From Alphaproteobacteria bacterium (GTDB lineage Bacteria; Pseudomonadota; Alphaproteobacteria; Rhodobacterales; Rhodobacteraceae): a stretch of DNA of 39,424 nt. This document shows positions 8,692 through 19,384 of the stretch, piece after piece (the stretch's first letter is position 1; every line of letters begins with the position of its first letter). The stretch is from contig JARFTV010000006.1 in assembly GCA_029289325.1 (NCBI GenBank), positions 85,580 through 125,003 on the forward strand, written 5' to 3'. Both the position numbers and the translations under genes were made by a program. The notes under the pieces are model-generated. The model ran no database searches and was not told the origin of the DNA. It was given only the letters and a program-made list of their open reading frames with translations.

Positions 8692-9252
8692 GTGTCAGAA
8701 CCGGCTTCGATCTCTCTGGGCATTGCCTCGCGCTACGCATCGGCCTTGTTCGACCTGGCCAAGGAAGACAAGGCGCTTAAGGCGCTGGAGGCCGACACAG
8801 CGGCGCTGTCCGAAACGCTTGCCGCCAGCGCCGAGCTGCGCGACGTGATCGCCTCTCCGGTGGTCAGCCGCGAGGATCAGGGCAGGGTAATCGCTGCCAT
8901 CGGCGCGAAGCTGGGTCTGAACCCGCTGACCGCGAACACGCTGGCCCTCATGTCCGAGAAGCGCCGCCTGTTCGTGCTGCCGCAGTTCCTGACCGCCCTG
9001 GCCGATCGGATCGCCGAGGAAAAGGGCGAAGTCACCGCCGAGGTCACCGCCGCCCGCGCCCTGACCGCGGCGCAGTCCAAGAAACTTGCCGAGACGCTGA
9101 AAGCCCGCGTCGGCAAGACCGTGAAACTGAAAACCACCGTCGATGAGACCCTCATCGGCGGCCTAGTCGTCAAGCTGGGCTCGACCATGATCGATACTTC
9201 GGTCAAGGCAAAGCTCGCGGCCCTGCAAAATGCAATGAAAGAGGTTGGGTGA
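8692..9252 (+). CDS. atpH: F1F0 ATP synthase subunit delta
   Basis: A 186-residue OSCP/delta subunit, the peripheral-stalk piece that joins the top of F1 to the b/b' subunits. The N-terminal helical domain ([16 protein letters not shown]) and the C-terminal signature ([21 protein letters not shown]) are both clear. GTG start at 8692 with GAAGGG upstream. First gene of an operon that holds only F1 genes; in alphaproteobacteria the F0 genes sit elsewhere. Its TGA overlaps the ATG of atpA by one base. Confidence 0.97.
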   Translation: MSEPASISLGIASRYASALFDLAKEDKALKALEADTAALSETLAASAELRDVIASPVVSREDQGRVIAAIGAKLGLNPLTANTLALMSEKRRLFVLPQFLTALADRIAEEKGEVTAEVTAARALTAAQSKKLAETLKARVGKTVKLKTTVDETLIGGLVVKLGSTMIDTSVKAKLAALQNAMKEVG

Positions 9253-10790
9253 TGGGAATCCAGGCTGCTGAGATCTCTGCGATCCTGAAGGAGCAGATCA
9301 AGAACTTCGGCAAGGACGCGGAAGTGGCCGAAGTCGGCCGTGTGCTGTCGGTCGGCGACGGGATTGCCCGCGTCCACGGGCTGGACAACGTCCAGGCCGG
9401 CGAGATGGTCGAATTCCCCGGCGGCATCCGCGGGATGGCGCTGAACCTGGAAGTCGACAACGTCGGTATCGTTATCTTCGGGTCCGACCAGGACATCAAG
9501 GAAGGCGACATCGTCAAGCGCACCAAGTCCATCGTGGACGTGCCGGCGGGCAACGGCCTCCTGGGTCGCGTCGTGGACGCGCTGGGCAACCCGATCGACG
9601 GCAAGGGCCCGATCGTGGCAGCCGAGCGTCGCGTGGCCGACGTCAAGGCTCCGGGCATCATTCCGCGCAAGTCGGTGCACGAGCCGATGGCGACCGGCCT
9701 CAAGGCCGTGGACGCGATGATCCCCGTTGGCCGCGGCCAGCGCGAACTGATTATCGGCGACCGCCAGACCGGCAAGACCGCCGTGGCGCTGGACACCATC
9801 CTGAACCAGAAGGTCTATAACGAGGCCGCTGGCGACGACGAATCGAAGAAGCTGTACTGCGTCTATGTCGCGGTCGGCCAGAAGCGTTCGACCGTGGCGC
9901 AGCTGGTGAAGAAGCTGGAAGAGACCGGCGCGATGGCCTACACGATCGTCGTGGCCGCGACCGCCTCGGACCCGGCGCCAATGCAGTTCCTCGCGCCCTA
10001 TTCGGCGACCGCGATGGCGGAATTCTTCCGCGACAACGGCCGTCACGCCCTGATCATCTATGATGACCTGTCGAAGCAGGCCGTCGCCTACCGCCAGATG
10101 TCGCTGCTGCTGCGCCGTCCGCCGGGGCGTGAAGCCTATCCGGGCGACGTGTTCTACCTGCACTCGCGCCTGCTGGAGCGTTCGGCCAAGCTGAACGAGG
10201 ATTTCGGCGCGGGCTCTCTGACCGCGCTGCCGATCATCGAGACCCAGGCGGGCGACGTGTCGGCCTATATCCCGACCAACGTGATCTCGATCACCGACGG
10301 CCAGATCTTCCTGGAAACCGAACTGTTCTACCAGGGCATCCGCCCGGCCGTGAACACCGGTCTGTCGGTGTCGCGCGTCGGTTCGTCGGCGCAGACCTCG
10401 GCGATGAAGTCGGTGGCCGGCAAGGTGAAGCTGGAACTGGCGCAGTACCGCGAAATGGCGGCCTTCGCGCAGTTCGGCTCCGACCTTGACGCCGCGACCC
10501 AGCAGCTGCTGAACCGCGGCGCGCGTCTGACCGAGCTGATGAAGCAGAACCAGTACTCGCCCATGACCAACGCGGAAATCGTCTGCGTGATCTATGCGGG
10601 GACCAACGGCTATCTCGACAAGGTCGCGGTCAAGGACGTGGGCCGGTTCGAAGCCGGTCTGCTCCAGCACCTGCGCACGAAGGGCAAGGCTCTGCTGGAC
10701 GACATCACCAAGAACGACCGCAAGGTGGCGGGCGATCTGGAGAAAGCGATCCGCGCGGAACTGGACGCCTTCGCCAAAGACTTCGTCTGA
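9252..10790 (+). CDS. atpA: F1F0 ATP synthase subunit alpha
   Basis: A 512-residue subunit carrying the non-catalytic nucleotide sites of F1. Walker A is GDRQTGKT (169-176), and the alpha signature [17 protein letters not shown] is present in full. Length is standard. The ATG at 9252 overlaps the atpH stop (TGATG), so it is translationally coupled; the GTG one codon earlier is less likely. Confidence 0.98.
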   Translation: MGIQAAEISAILKEQIKNFGKDAEVAEVGRVLSVGDGIARVHGLDNVQAGEMVEFPGGIRGMALNLEVDNVGIVIFGSDQDIKEGDIVKRTKSIVDVPAGNGLLGRVVDALGNPIDGKGPIVAAERRVADVKAPGIIPRKSVHEPMATGLKAVDAMIPVGRGQRELIIGDRQTGKTAVALDTILNQKVYNEAAGDDESKKLYCVYVAVGQKRSTVAQLVKKLEETGAMAYTIVVAATASDPAPMQFLAPYSATAMAEFFRDNGRHALIIYDDLSKQAVAYRQMSLLLRRPPGREAYPGDVFYLHSRLLERSAKLNEDFGAGSLTALPIIETQAGDVSAYIPTNVISITDGQIFLETELFYQGIRPAVNTGLSVSRVGSSAQTSAMKSVAGKVKLELAQYREMAAFAQFGSDLDAATQQLLNRGARLTELMKQNQYSPMTNAEIVCVIYAGTNGYLDKVAVKDVGRFEAGLLQHLRTKGKALLDDITKNDRKVAGDLEKAIRAELDAFAKDFV

Positions 10791-10809
10791 GCCCTGAAGG
10801 AGCCGGCAG

Positions 10810-11679
10810 ATGCCCAGCCTTAAGGACCTCAAGAACCGGATCGGAAGCGTGAAGAACACGCGGAAGATCACGAAGGCGATGCAGATGGTCGCCGCGGCGA
10901 AACTGCGCCGCGCACAAGAGGCTGCCGAAGCCGCACGGCCCTTCGCCGAGCGGATGACGGCGGTGATGTCGGCCCTCGCGGCCGGCGTCGGCACCGGGGA
11001 TGGCGCGCCGAAGCTCCTGGCCGGGAACGGCCGGGACCAGATCCACCTTCTGGTGGTGATGACTTCGGAGCGGGGCCTCTGCGGCGGCTTCAACTCGTCG
11101 ATCGTCAAGCTGGCGCGCCTGCGGGCGAACGAGCTGGTGGCGGCGGGCAAGACGGTGAAGATCCTCACCGTCGGCAAGAAGGGCCGTGAGCAGCTGAAGC
11201 GCGACTGGGGCAATGCCTTCGTCGGCCATATCGACCTGAGCGAAGTGAAGCGCGTGGGCTATGCCAATGCGCAGACCATCGCGCGGGAAGTCATGGCGGC
11301 CTTCGAGGCCGGTGAAGCCGATGTCGTCACGATCTTCTACAACCGCTTCCAGTCGGTGATCAGCCAGATCCCGACCGAGCAGCAGGTGATCCCGGCCAAG
11401 TTCGAGGCGACCGGCGCGACCAATGCGCAGTACGACTATGAACCCTCGGAAGAGGCGATCCTGGCCGACCTCCTGCCGCGCGGTGTCGCGACGCAGATCT
11501 TCACCGCTCTGCTGGAAAACGGCGCCTCGGAGCAGGGCGCGCGGATGTCCGCCATGGACAACGCGACCCGCAACGCCGGCGACATGATCAACCGTCTGAC
11601 CATCCAGTACAACCGGAGCCGTCAGGCCGCGATCACCAAGGAACTGATCGAGATCATCTCGGGTGCCGAGGCCCTCTGA
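10810..11679 (+). CDS. atpG: F1F0 ATP synthase subunit gamma
   Basis: A 289-residue central-stalk subunit. The N-terminal helix [20 protein letters not shown], the [10 protein letters not shown] segment and the C-terminal signature [19 protein letters not shown] are all intact. Preceded by AAGGAG 7 bases before the ATG. Followed after only 3 bases by the extra gene of this operon. Confidence 0.98.
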   Translation: MPSLKDLKNRIGSVKNTRKITKAMQMVAAAKLRRAQEAAEAARPFAERMTAVMSALAAGVGTGDGAPKLLAGNGRDQIHLLVVMTSERGLCGGFNSSIVKLARLRANELVAAGKTVKILTVGKKGREQLKRDWGNAFVGHIDLSEVKRVGYANAQTIAREVMAAFEAGEADVVTIFYNRFQSVISQIPTEQQVIPAKFEATGATNAQYDYEPSEEAILADLLPRGVATQIFTALLENGASEQGARMSAMDNATRNAGDMINRLTIQYNRSRQAAITKELIEIISGAEAL

Positions 11680-11682
11680 CCC

Positions 11683-12432
11683 ATGATGCCCGTGCCGACA
11701 TATGTGCAGAACCGGGATGAGAGCGATCTCATGTTCTCGGTCTGCTCGCTGGTGCGGGATCAGGAAAAGTACGATCGGCTGCTGGAAAGCTTTGCGGCGC
11801 ACGGGTTCACGCCCGAGAACAGCGAGTTTCTGGCGGCCGACAATCGCCGCGGCAACCAGTTCGACGGGTTCGACTGGCACCGGCACATGTGGCCCCAGGT
11901 CCGGGGCCGCTATGTGATCTTCTGCCACGAGGACGTGGAGCTGGTCGACTGCGGCCATGACGATCTGGTCGAGCGGATCGAGGCGCTGGAGGCGGCCGAT
12001 CCGCAGTGGCTGGTGGCGGGCGTCGCCGGCAGCCCGTGGCGGCCGCTGAACCATTCGGTGACGGCGCAGGCGCTGCATATCAGCGATGTGTTCGGTCAGG
12101 ACCGCCGGCTGGGCCAAGTCCCGGCACGGGTGGAATCGCTGGACGAATGTTTCATCGTCATGCGGCGGCTGAAGCCGGTGCTGAATTCCTACGACATGGC
12201 CGGTTTCCACTATTACGGGGCCGACCTCTGCTTGCAGGCCGAATTCCTGGGCGGCCGGTCCTATGCGATCGACTTCCACCTTCTGCACAAGGGCCAGGCC
12301 CGGGCAGACGAGAGCTTTACCCAGATCCGGAACCAGTTCCGGGCGAAATACCGGCGGTACTTTCCGGGACGCGTCTTTCATTGCGTCACCGGGCGTGTCG
12401 CCTTTGGCGGCGGGTGGTTCGATGCCCCCTGA
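11683..12432 (+). CDS. Glycosyltransferase-like protein, 'gene X' of the atp operon
   Basis: A 249-residue protein between atpG and atpD. It resembles the Glyco_tranf_2_5 type of GT-A fold: FSVCSLVRDQEKYDRLLESF at the start, then GRYVIFCHEDVEL (an ExD in place of the usual DxD), then WLVAGVAG. No membrane segment or signal peptide. Its function in the ATP synthase operon is unknown. I recall that the atp operon of Rhodopseudomonas blastica, described in 1984, has an extra gene of unknown role at this position, so the arrangement is not new. The ribosome site is weak (GAGG 11 bases away), which suggests coupling to atpG and perhaps low expression. The fold call is by motif only. Confidence 0.75.
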   Translation: MMPVPTYVQNRDESDLMFSVCSLVRDQEKYDRLLESFAAHGFTPENSEFLAADNRRGNQFDGFDWHRHMWPQVRGRYVIFCHEDVELVDCGHDDLVERIEALEAADPQWLVAGVAGSPWRPLNHSVTAQALHISDVFGQDRRLGQVPARVESLDECFIVMRRLKPVLNSYDMAGFHYYGADLCLQAEFLGGRSYAIDFHLLHKGQARADESFTQIRNQFRAKYRRYFPGRVFHCVTGRVAFGGGWFDAP

Positions 12433-12449
12433 ACCCCGCCAGCAACTGA

Positions 12450-13937
<1,488 letters not shown>

Positions 13938-13946
13938 GGGGGCGAA

Positions 13947-14339
13947 ATGGCCAGCACGGTGCAATTCGACCTCGTCAGTCCGGAGCGGCGGCTTGCCTCC
14001 TATCCGGCGACCGAGGTCCAGATCCCGGGCGCCCAGGGCGACCTGACGGCGATGGAGGGGCATGCTCCCACCATCACCTCGCTGCGGCCGGGTCTTCTGA
14101 AGGTCGTCGGGGCAGAGGGTATGAAGGCCTATGTCGTGACCGGCGGCTTCGCCGAGATCAACGCCAGCAGCGTCTCGGTCCTGGCCGAGCAGGCGGTCCC
14201 GCTGGACGAGATGACCCCGGCGCAGATGGACGCGCTGGTCGCCGACGCCTGCGAGGCGGCGGCGGTCAATGCCGACAAGGACACGGCTGACAAGGCGGTG
14301 GCCGATCTTTACGCGATGCGGGCCCAGGCCGGGATCTGA
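13947..14339 (+). CDS. atpC: F1F0 ATP synthase subunit epsilon
   Basis: A 130-residue central-stalk subunit that couples rotation and can inhibit ATP hydrolysis. The N-terminal beta-sandwich has the family's [10 protein letters not shown] and [13 protein letters not shown] segments; the C-terminal helical part is short and Ala/Asp-rich. It starts 9 bases after atpD, with GGGGGCGA as a weak ribosome site. Last gene of the operon; a strong terminator follows. Confidence 0.96.
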   Translation: MASTVQFDLVSPERRLASYPATEVQIPGAQGDLTAMEGHAPTITSLRPGLLKVVGAEGMKAYVVTGGFAEINASSVSVLAEQAVPLDEMTPAQMDALVADACEAAAVNADKDTADKAVADLYAMRAQAGI

Positions 14340-14359
14340 CCCGCCCTGGACAGAAACAC

Positions 14360-14395
14360 CGAAGGCCCCGGATTTCCGGGGCCTTCGTGCTTTTT
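14360..14395 (+). terminator. Terminator of the atp operon
   Basis: CGAAGGCCCCGGA (14360-14372) pairs with TCCGGGGCCTTCG (14375-14387), followed by TGC and TTTTT (14391-14395). Starts 21 bases after the atpC stop. Confidence 0.92.
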
Positions 14396-14457
14396 GCTAC
14401 CACACTGCCCTGCTGTTTCTGGCAAGGTGGCCGCCGTAGGAAGTGGTTGGTAGGGTG

Positions 14458-14805
14458 ATGCGGCGATTTGGTGGTGTGGTCGGGGTCGAGCAGCGCTCGA
14501 CCCTCCAGTTCAATGATTAAGCGCAAGAAGGGCCGATGTGGAGCGGATCCGGCCCCCGCGAAGTCCCGCCGGAGCACGTCGTCAGTGAGCCCTTCCTCGA
14601 GCCGCCGGCCGTCACGCTGGGCATCTCGATGTGGGACATCGACCACCAGATGAACTCCCGCGTCGACATCACGGCCGAGAACATCACCGCCCAGGGGTTC
14701 GAGATCGTGTTCCGCACCTGGGCCGACACCCGCATCGCCCGCATCCGCGCCGACTGGCTGGCCATCGGCACGACGCGGGACGAGGACAGCTGGGACGAGG
14801 TCTAA
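14458..14805 (+). pseudogene. H-type lectin domain protein gene with in-frame TAA
   Basis: Read through one stop, the frame from ATG 14458 gives a protein of about 115 residues whose second half is a typical H-type lectin: MWSGSGPRE, LGISMWDIDHQMN, DITAENI, FEIVFRTWADTRIARIRADWLAIG. Before the TAA (14518-14520, codon 21) the residues G9, Q12, F18 and D20, and after it G25, M27 and W28, sit in the register I remember for the family's N-terminus (GxxQG...LFSDF..GG.MW). The stop therefore replaces one residue of a full-length gene. The intact remainder could only start at ATG 14536 (89 residues), with AGAAGGG as a plausible ribosome site, and would lack the first beta strand. Either a pseudogene, a shortened gene, or a sequencing error. 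TAGGG precedes ATG 14458. The last bases overlap the converging PAP2 gene. Confidence 0.7.
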
Positions 14806-15731
14806 TCCCGAGACGGGATCAACCGGTTCGCAAGCCATATACTGAGAGAGAATACAACGAGCCCTCCGAAAAGGTCGACCAGATGGTGCCCGCCGTGCGA
14901 CAACGTGGCTGGGACCATCGCCGTGTTGACAAGAACTGCGGGGAGGAAAGCGAAGGTCCCCCGAGTAAACCAGACGACCATCAAAGCCATAACCATGTGG
15001 TAGGATGGAAACGCCACCACACCGGTAATCACCTCGGGACTGATCCGACCGGGGCCAAACTCGACGAGCGAGCGCAGGAACTCGCCATAGGCAGGGTTGA
15101 AGTAGAGGCCGGTAGCGGCCCTGTGGCTTTCGGGAATCGGTTGGAAGGCTGAGGGGCCGACACTGGGGATGATCCACCAGATCGCAACGGCAAGGATTAG
15201 CGTGACGATGCCGACCAAAAGGAAACGGTACAGCGCCAGTTCCTGCGACAGTGACGCAAGTAGCATGATCGTCAGCATAATCTGCAACAGCGAAGAGTGG
15301 TACACGTAGCTAAGAATCCAAGAAAGCCGCGGATACTCGGCTAGCCACGCGATGAGGCTTGGCCAGTGATAGCCAAGCGCCGTATCGATCCGCATCAGGG
15401 TCTCATCGATTAACGGGTTCGCCAGTGGGAAGAGTGCAAAGATGAAGACTGAAGAGACGGCAGTGAAGCCGGCGAAGATCGCGGTTCCGACCAAGGCAAG
15501 GGCCAGACGGGGGGTCGATTTGATCTGCCGGACGTACGCTCCGACGGCAGCGAAGCCGAGAGTTGCGAAATAGCCCAGAAGGAATGGGGGCCAATTGACG
15601 TGCCGCTCCAGCCCCCACGCCATCACGACGGCAAGAAGGCCGACGCAGCCGATGAAGCCGAGCATAAGCCGCTCAAGTGGAAGAAGGCGGAAAACTGCGC
15701 CTGGAACCCGCGTTTCAGTGTTCGACAACAT
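14802..15731 (-). CDS. PAP2-superfamily (Aur1/Ipt1-like) membrane protein
   Basis: A 309-residue integral membrane protein with about six to eight hydrophobic helices. The C-terminal half carries two of the acid-phosphatase motifs: FPSYHMVMAL (S243, H245) and HGGHHLVDLFGG (H282/H283, D286). This arrangement is that of PAP2_3, the inositolphosphotransferase-like branch, which acts on lipid phosphates or phosphoinositol lipids; substrate unknown. Composition differs from the neighbours: 15301-15360 has 32 G+C of 60 (53%), against 43 of 60 (72%) in the lectin gene at 14701-14760, so it may be a recent arrival. Its stop overlaps the lectin stop by a few bases. The ATG at 15731 has only a weak ribosome site. 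Confidence 0.85.
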   Translation of the reverse strand: MLSNTETRVPGAVFRLLPLERLMLGFIGCVGLLAVVMAWGLERHVNWPPFLLGYFATLGFAAVGAYVRQIKSTPRLALALVGTAIFAGFTAVSSVFIFALFPLANPLIDETLMRIDTALGYHWPSLIAWLAEYPRLSWILSYVYHSSLLQIMLTIMLLASLSQELALYRFLLVGIVTLILAVAIWWIIPSVGPSAFQPIPESHRAATGLYFNPAYGEFLRSLVEFGPGRISPEVITGVVAFPSYHMVMALMVVWFTRGTFAFLPAVLVNTAMVPATLSHGGHHLVDLFGGLVVFSLSIWLANRLIPSRD

Positions 15732-15827
15732 GCGTACCGCCCAGAAGCGGCCGGCAGTTCATGGCCGGCCTTGCAACAATGCAAGAATTAGCGGGACATT
15801 GCGCTGACTTTGTGGCGAGATCGGTGC

Positions 15828-15861
15828 AAAATAAGGGGCTCACCCGCGCTGGTAGAGCCCC
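15828..15861 (-). terminator. Terminator built into the prs stop codon
   Basis: On the minus strand GGGGCTC (15861-15855) pairs with GAGCCCC (15841-15835), 13-base loop, followed by TTATTTT. The stem begins in the last codons of prs, and the stop codon lies at the edge of the loop and right arm. Confidence 0.65.
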
Positions 15862-16859
15862 TCGTAGATCGGGACCAGGGTATCGGTCTCGAACAGGCTG
15901 GAGACAGACATGCCGCCCCAGATGTTCAGGATCGCCTGCGCGAACATCGGTGCGGTGGGGACGATGCGGATGTTCTTGGCGTCCTTTACCTTGTCTCCCT
16001 GTTCGATCGAATCGGTGATCACCAGCGATTTCATCACCGAGTTCGACACACGCTCAACCGCCGGGCCGGACAGGACGCCGTGGGTGATATAGCTGTGAAC
16101 CTCGGTCGCGCCGGCGTTCATCAGGGTCTCGGCGGCCTTGCAAAGCGTGCCGGCCGTGTCGCAGATGTCGTCGACGATGATGCACTTGCGGCCCTTCACG
16201 TCGCCGATCACGGTCATCTCGGCAACTTCGCCGGCCTTCTCGCGCCGCTTGTCGACGATCGCGAGGGGGGCGTTGATCCGCTTGGCCAGTTCGCGCGCCC
16301 GGGCCACGCCGCCGACGTCGGGCGAGATGATCATCAGGTCGTCCATCTGGCCGCGGAAGTGGTGCTCGATGTCCAGCGCAAAGACCGGCGAGGCGTAGAG
16401 GTTGTCGACGGGGATGTCGAAGAAGCCCTGGATCTGCGCGGCGTGAAGGTCGAGCGTCAGCACGCGGTCGACCCCGGCGGTCTCGATCAGGTTCGCCACC
16501 AGCTTGGCGGAAATCGGCGTGCGGGCCTTGGCGCGGCGGTCCTGGCGGGCATAGCCAAAGTACGGGATCACGGCGGTGATGCGGCTGGCCGAAGAGCGGC
16601 GCAGCGCGTCGACCATGATCAGCAGCTCCATCAGGTTGTCGTTCGCCGGGTTCGAGGTCGGCTGGATCACATACATGTCCTCGCCGCGGACATTCTCGAA
16701 CACCTCGACGAAGATTTCCTGGTCGTTGAACCGCTCCACCCTTGCGTCCACCAGGTTCACGCTCATCCCGCGGTGCATCGACATGCGGCGGGCGATGGAC
16801 TTTGCCAGCTGCAGGTTGGCGTTTCCGGCAATGATCTTCGGTTCGGTGACGGCGGGCAT
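15840..16859 (-). CDS. prs: Ribose-phosphate pyrophosphokinase
   Basis: A 339-residue PRPP synthase: ribose-5-phosphate plus ATP gives PRPP and AMP, feeding purines, pyrimidines, His, Trp and NAD. Visible are the N-terminal [13 protein letters not shown], the ATP loop [10 protein letters not shown], and the PRPP-binding signature [10 protein letters not shown]. The family has about 315 residues; this one has small insertions (for example [10 protein letters not shown] and GLYQRG end) as in other alphaproteobacteria. ATG 16859 ([14 protein letters not shown]) is preferred to the upstream ATG at 16922, as GGAG lies 7 bases before it. Confidence 0.96.
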   Translation of the reverse strand: MPAVTEPKIIAGNANLQLAKSIARRMSMHRGMSVNLVDARVERFNDQEIFVEVFENVRGEDMYVIQPTSNPANDNLMELLIMVDALRRSSASRITAVIPYFGYARQDRRAKARTPISAKLVANLIETAGVDRVLTLDLHAAQIQGFFDIPVDNLYASPVFALDIEHHFRGQMDDLMIISPDVGGVARARELAKRINAPLAIVDKRREKAGEVAEMTVIGDVKGRKCIIVDDICDTAGTLCKAAETLMNAGATEVHSYITHGVLSGPAVERVSNSVMKSLVITDSIEQGDKVKDAKNIRIVPTAPMFAQAILNIWGGMSVSSLFETDTLVPIYEGLYQRG

Positions 16860-16894
16860 GAAAGGCTCCGGGGCAGCGGATTCGGGATGGGGTT

Positions 16895-16922
16895 CGCTTA
16901 TCACCGGGTTGGGCCGATGCAA
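16895..16922 (-). promoter_or_regulatory. Possible promoter of prs
   Basis: On the minus strand TTGCAT (16922-16917), 16-base spacer, TAAGCG (16900-16895), 36 bases before the prs ATG. Weak match, by eye. Confidence 0.3.
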
Positions 16923-16973
16923 ACCGGCGCGACCGCTAGCGGCGCGAAAATCATGGTCGGTGCAGCAATCGGG

Positions 16974-17990
16974 TCAGACGGCATCGAGGAACCTGTCGAC
17001 CTCGGCCTCGGTCGTGGACCAGCTGGCGACAAGGCGGGCGCGTTCGCGGCCTTCGGGGGCGTTGAACCGGTAGTACTCGGCCCCTGCGGCCTCCAGCCGG
17101 TCGTGGGTGCCAAGGGACCATTCCGGGAACAGCAGGTTGGCATCCGCCGGCGGGACATGGGCCTGTCGCTCGCGCAGCCCATGAACAAGGCGCTGGCCCA
17201 TCGCATTGGCTTGGGTGGCAAGGCGCAGCCAGAGGCCGTCGGTCAGGTAAGCCTCCATCTGGGCGGAGAGGAAGCGGTGCTTGGAGAAAAGATGCCCCCC
17301 ACGCTTGCGGCGAAGTTCCAGCTCCCAGGCCTTGGCGGGGTTGAAGAGTACGACGCCCTCCACCCCCAGACAGCCGTTCTTGGTGCCGCCAAGGGACAGA
17401 ACATCGATCCCGGCTTTCCATGTCATTTCGGCCGGGGTCGCGCCGGTGGCGACAAGGGCATTGGCAAAGCGCGCGCCGTCGAGATGGCAGGGAATACCCT
17501 TGGCTCTGGCCAGCGCGGTAAGGGCCGTGATCTCGGCCGGGGTGTAGACGGTGCCGGCTTCGGTCACATTGGTCAGCGACAGCATCCCGCGCTGAACGCC
17601 GTGGACGCCGCTTTCGCCGGTGGTGGCAAGCGCCTCGCCCAGCGTCTCGGGCGTCATCTTGCCATGCTCGCCGGGCACAAGGACCAGTTTGGCGCCGGAG
17701 TAGAACTCGGGCGCGTTGCATTCGTCCTCGGCGATATGGGCGTGGCGGTGGCAGAAGACCGCATCCCAGGGCTGGACATGGATGGCGATGGCCAGCGCAT
17801 TGGCGGCCGTGCCGGTGGCGACGAGACGGACCTCGGCCTCGGGCGCCTCGAAGAGGTCGCGGACGAGTTCGGTCACGCGCGCCATGGCGGCATCGGCACC
17901 GTAAGAGCGTTCATACCCCTCGTTCGCCTTCAGGATCGCGGCCATGATCTCGGGCGCGGCGCCGGAGGTGTTGTCAGAGGCAAAGCGCAT
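16974..17990 (-). CDS. Low-specificity L-threonine aldolase family protein
   Basis: A 338-residue PLP enzyme of fold type I. The N-terminus (MRFASDNTSG), HLDGARFANAL (PLP-binding Asp and Arg) and LSLGGTKNG (the Schiff-base Lys) are the landmarks of threonine aldolases, which split threonine or allo-threonine into glycine and acetaldehyde. Size fits. Its ATG overlaps the stop of ycgN by one base (TGATG), so it is the last gene of the maoC-like/ribF/ycgN/aldolase transcript. Some relatives act on other beta-hydroxy amino acids, so the substrate is inferred. Confidence 0.92.
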   Translation of the reverse strand: MRFASDNTSGAAPEIMAAILKANEGYERSYGADAAMARVTELVRDLFEAPEAEVRLVATGTAANALAIAIHVQPWDAVFCHRHAHIAEDECNAPEFYSGAKLVLVPGEHGKMTPETLGEALATTGESGVHGVQRGMLSLTNVTEAGTVYTPAEITALTALARAKGIPCHLDGARFANALVATGATPAEMTWKAGIDVLSLGGTKNGCLGVEGVVLFNPAKAWELELRRKRGGHLFSKHRFLSAQMEAYLTDGLWLRLATQANAMGQRLVHGLRERQAHVPPADANLLFPEWSLGTHDRLEAAGAEYYRFNAPEGRERARLVASWSTTEAEVDRFLDAV

Positions 17991-18439
17991 CACGGTGTCT
18001 CCTCGATCAGATAGTCTTCCCAGTCGTCCTCGGGGACCTCGGTCTCGGGGATGGTGATCCCCTTGATTGAATTGCCGGAGTTGTGGGTGCTGTCGGGGTC
18101 GCCGGTCACCAAGGGGTGCCAGTCCGGCAGTTTCCGCTTCTGGAACAGGAGCTTGTAGGCGCAGGTCGCGGGCATCCAGTAGGCGATCTTCGGCAGGGTC
18201 TTGGGCGTCAGGACCACACATTCCGGCACATGCAGCTTGCGGTTCGGATAGTCGCTGCACCGGCAGGTGGCACCATCGAAGAGGCGGCAGCTGATCCGGG
18301 TATAGGCGACCTCGCCGGTGTCCTCATATTCCAGCTTGTTCAGGCAGCACTTGCCGCAGCCGTCGCAAAGCGCCTCCCATTCCTGCTGGGTCAGTTTGTT
18401 CAGGGGGACGGTTTCCCAGAAGCGCGGGCGCAGGGTCAT
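17990..18439 (-). CDS. YcgN family cysteine-cluster protein (UPF0260)
   Basis: A 149-residue protein with the CDGCGKCC cluster (C25, C28, C31, C32) and further Cys in SCRLFDGATCRCSDYPNR and PEC, the pattern of the Fe-S/zinc 'YkgJ/YcgN' proteins. Such clusters probably bind metal; no reaction is established. It overlaps ribF upstream by 4 bases (ATGA) and the aldolase downstream by 1, so it is tightly coupled within the operon. Confidence 0.92.
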   Translation of the reverse strand: MTLRPRFWETVPLNKLTQQEWEALCDGCGKCCLNKLEYEDTGEVAYTRISCRLFDGATCRCSDYPNRKLHVPECVVLTPKTLPKIAYWMPATCAYKLLFQKRKLPDWHPLVTGDPDSTHNSGNSIKGITIPETEVPEDDWEDYLIEETP

Positions 18440-19359
18440 AGCGCGGCCAGAACGGCGCGAGCCTTGACCGAGTCGGCGTCCATCTGGGTAATCAGCGCAT
18501 CAAGGCCGTCGAACTTCAGCTCGGGGCGGAGGTAGTCGACCAGCGCGATCGACAGGTGGTGGCCGTAAAGGTCGCCCTTGAAGTCGAAGAGGAAGGTCTC
18601 GAGGTTCGGACGGTTCTCGCCGAACATGGGTCGCACACCAAGGCTGGCGACGCCGTGGTGGCTGCCGGCCTGCGGGCCGGTCAGGATGTCGACGAGGACG
18701 GCATAGACCCCGAGTTTCGGCAGGTGCAGGCCATCGACCGACAAGTTGGCGGTGGGATAGCCAAGCTCACGCCCGCGCTTCTCGCCATGCAGGACCTCGC
18801 CCTCGATCCGGTGCCAGTGCCCCAACATCGCGGCGGCGTCGCGGGGGCGGCCTTCGGTCAGGGCAGTGCGGATCTGGGTCGAGGAGATCTCGGTCCCGTT
18901 CTCGGTCACGAGGGGGGCGATGGTGGTGCGGATACCCCTGGTTTCGCAAAGGGTTGCAAGGTCCTGCGCCTTGCCGGCGCGGCCCTTGCCGAAGCAGAAG
19001 TCGGCGCCGACGACGACATGGGCGATGCCCAGCCCCTCATGCAGGACCTCGGTCACGAAAGCCTCGGGCGTCAGGCGGGCGAGGGTGGCGTCGAAGGGGA
19101 GCTGGAAGAGATGCTGCACCCCGAGCCGCGCGAGGCGGTTGGCGCGGGCTTCGGCGTTCATCAGGCGGAAGGCCGGGGCAGCGGGGGCGAAGAACTGGCG
19201 GGGGTGCGGTTCGAAGGTGATGATGCCAAGCGGGGCAGGACCGCGCGCAAGATCGATCACCGCCTGATGGCCGCGATGCACGCCGTCGAAATTGCCCATG
19301 GCAACCGAGGTGCCGCGGGTGGAGGGGGCGAGGCCCTGCCAGTGGAAATGCTGCTGCAT
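18436..19359 (-). CDS. ribF: Bifunctional riboflavin kinase / FAD synthetase
   Basis: A 307-residue enzyme making FMN then FAD. The N-terminal nucleotidyltransferase domain has MGNFDGVHRGHQ, TFEPHPRQFF and the SSTQIR motif; the C-terminal flavokinase domain has GYPTANL and the late LETFLFDF segment. ATG 19359 (MQQHFHWQGL) has GAAGGG 3-8 bases upstream; the open frame continues upstream without family similarity. It follows the MaoC-like gene by 25 bases on the same strand. Confidence 0.95.
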   Translation of the reverse strand: MQQHFHWQGLAPSTRGTSVAMGNFDGVHRGHQAVIDLARGPAPLGIITFEPHPRQFFAPAAPAFRLMNAEARANRLARLGVQHLFQLPFDATLARLTPEAFVTEVLHEGLGIAHVVVGADFCFGKGRAGKAQDLATLCETRGIRTTIAPLVTENGTEISSTQIRTALTEGRPRDAAAMLGHWHRIEGEVLHGEKRGRELGYPTANLSVDGLHLPKLGVYAVLVDILTGPQAGSHHGVASLGVRPMFGENRPNLETFLFDFKGDLYGHHLSIALVDYLRPELKFDGLDALITQMDADSVKARAVLAAL

Positions 19360-19384
19360 CCTGCCCTTCGCGGGCCGGAGCCCG

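Noticed and set aside
7745..8740. Longer start for the L,D-transpeptidase
   Set aside because: The open frame runs to 8740, but the Tat signal and ribosome site put the start at 8302.
8877..11213. Long open frame opposite atpH/atpA/atpG
   Set aside because: A mirror of strong codon bias in a GC-rich genome. The protein is Arg/His/Leu-rich with no domain, and the atp genes on the other strand are certain.
16935..16965. Hairpin at CCGCTAGCGG as terminator of the aldolase gene
   Set aside because: The palindrome has no loop space and no T-run in the needed direction.
15810..18014. Long open frame opposite prs and the aldolase gene
   Set aside because: Composition and lack of any domain mark it as a shadow of the two genes.
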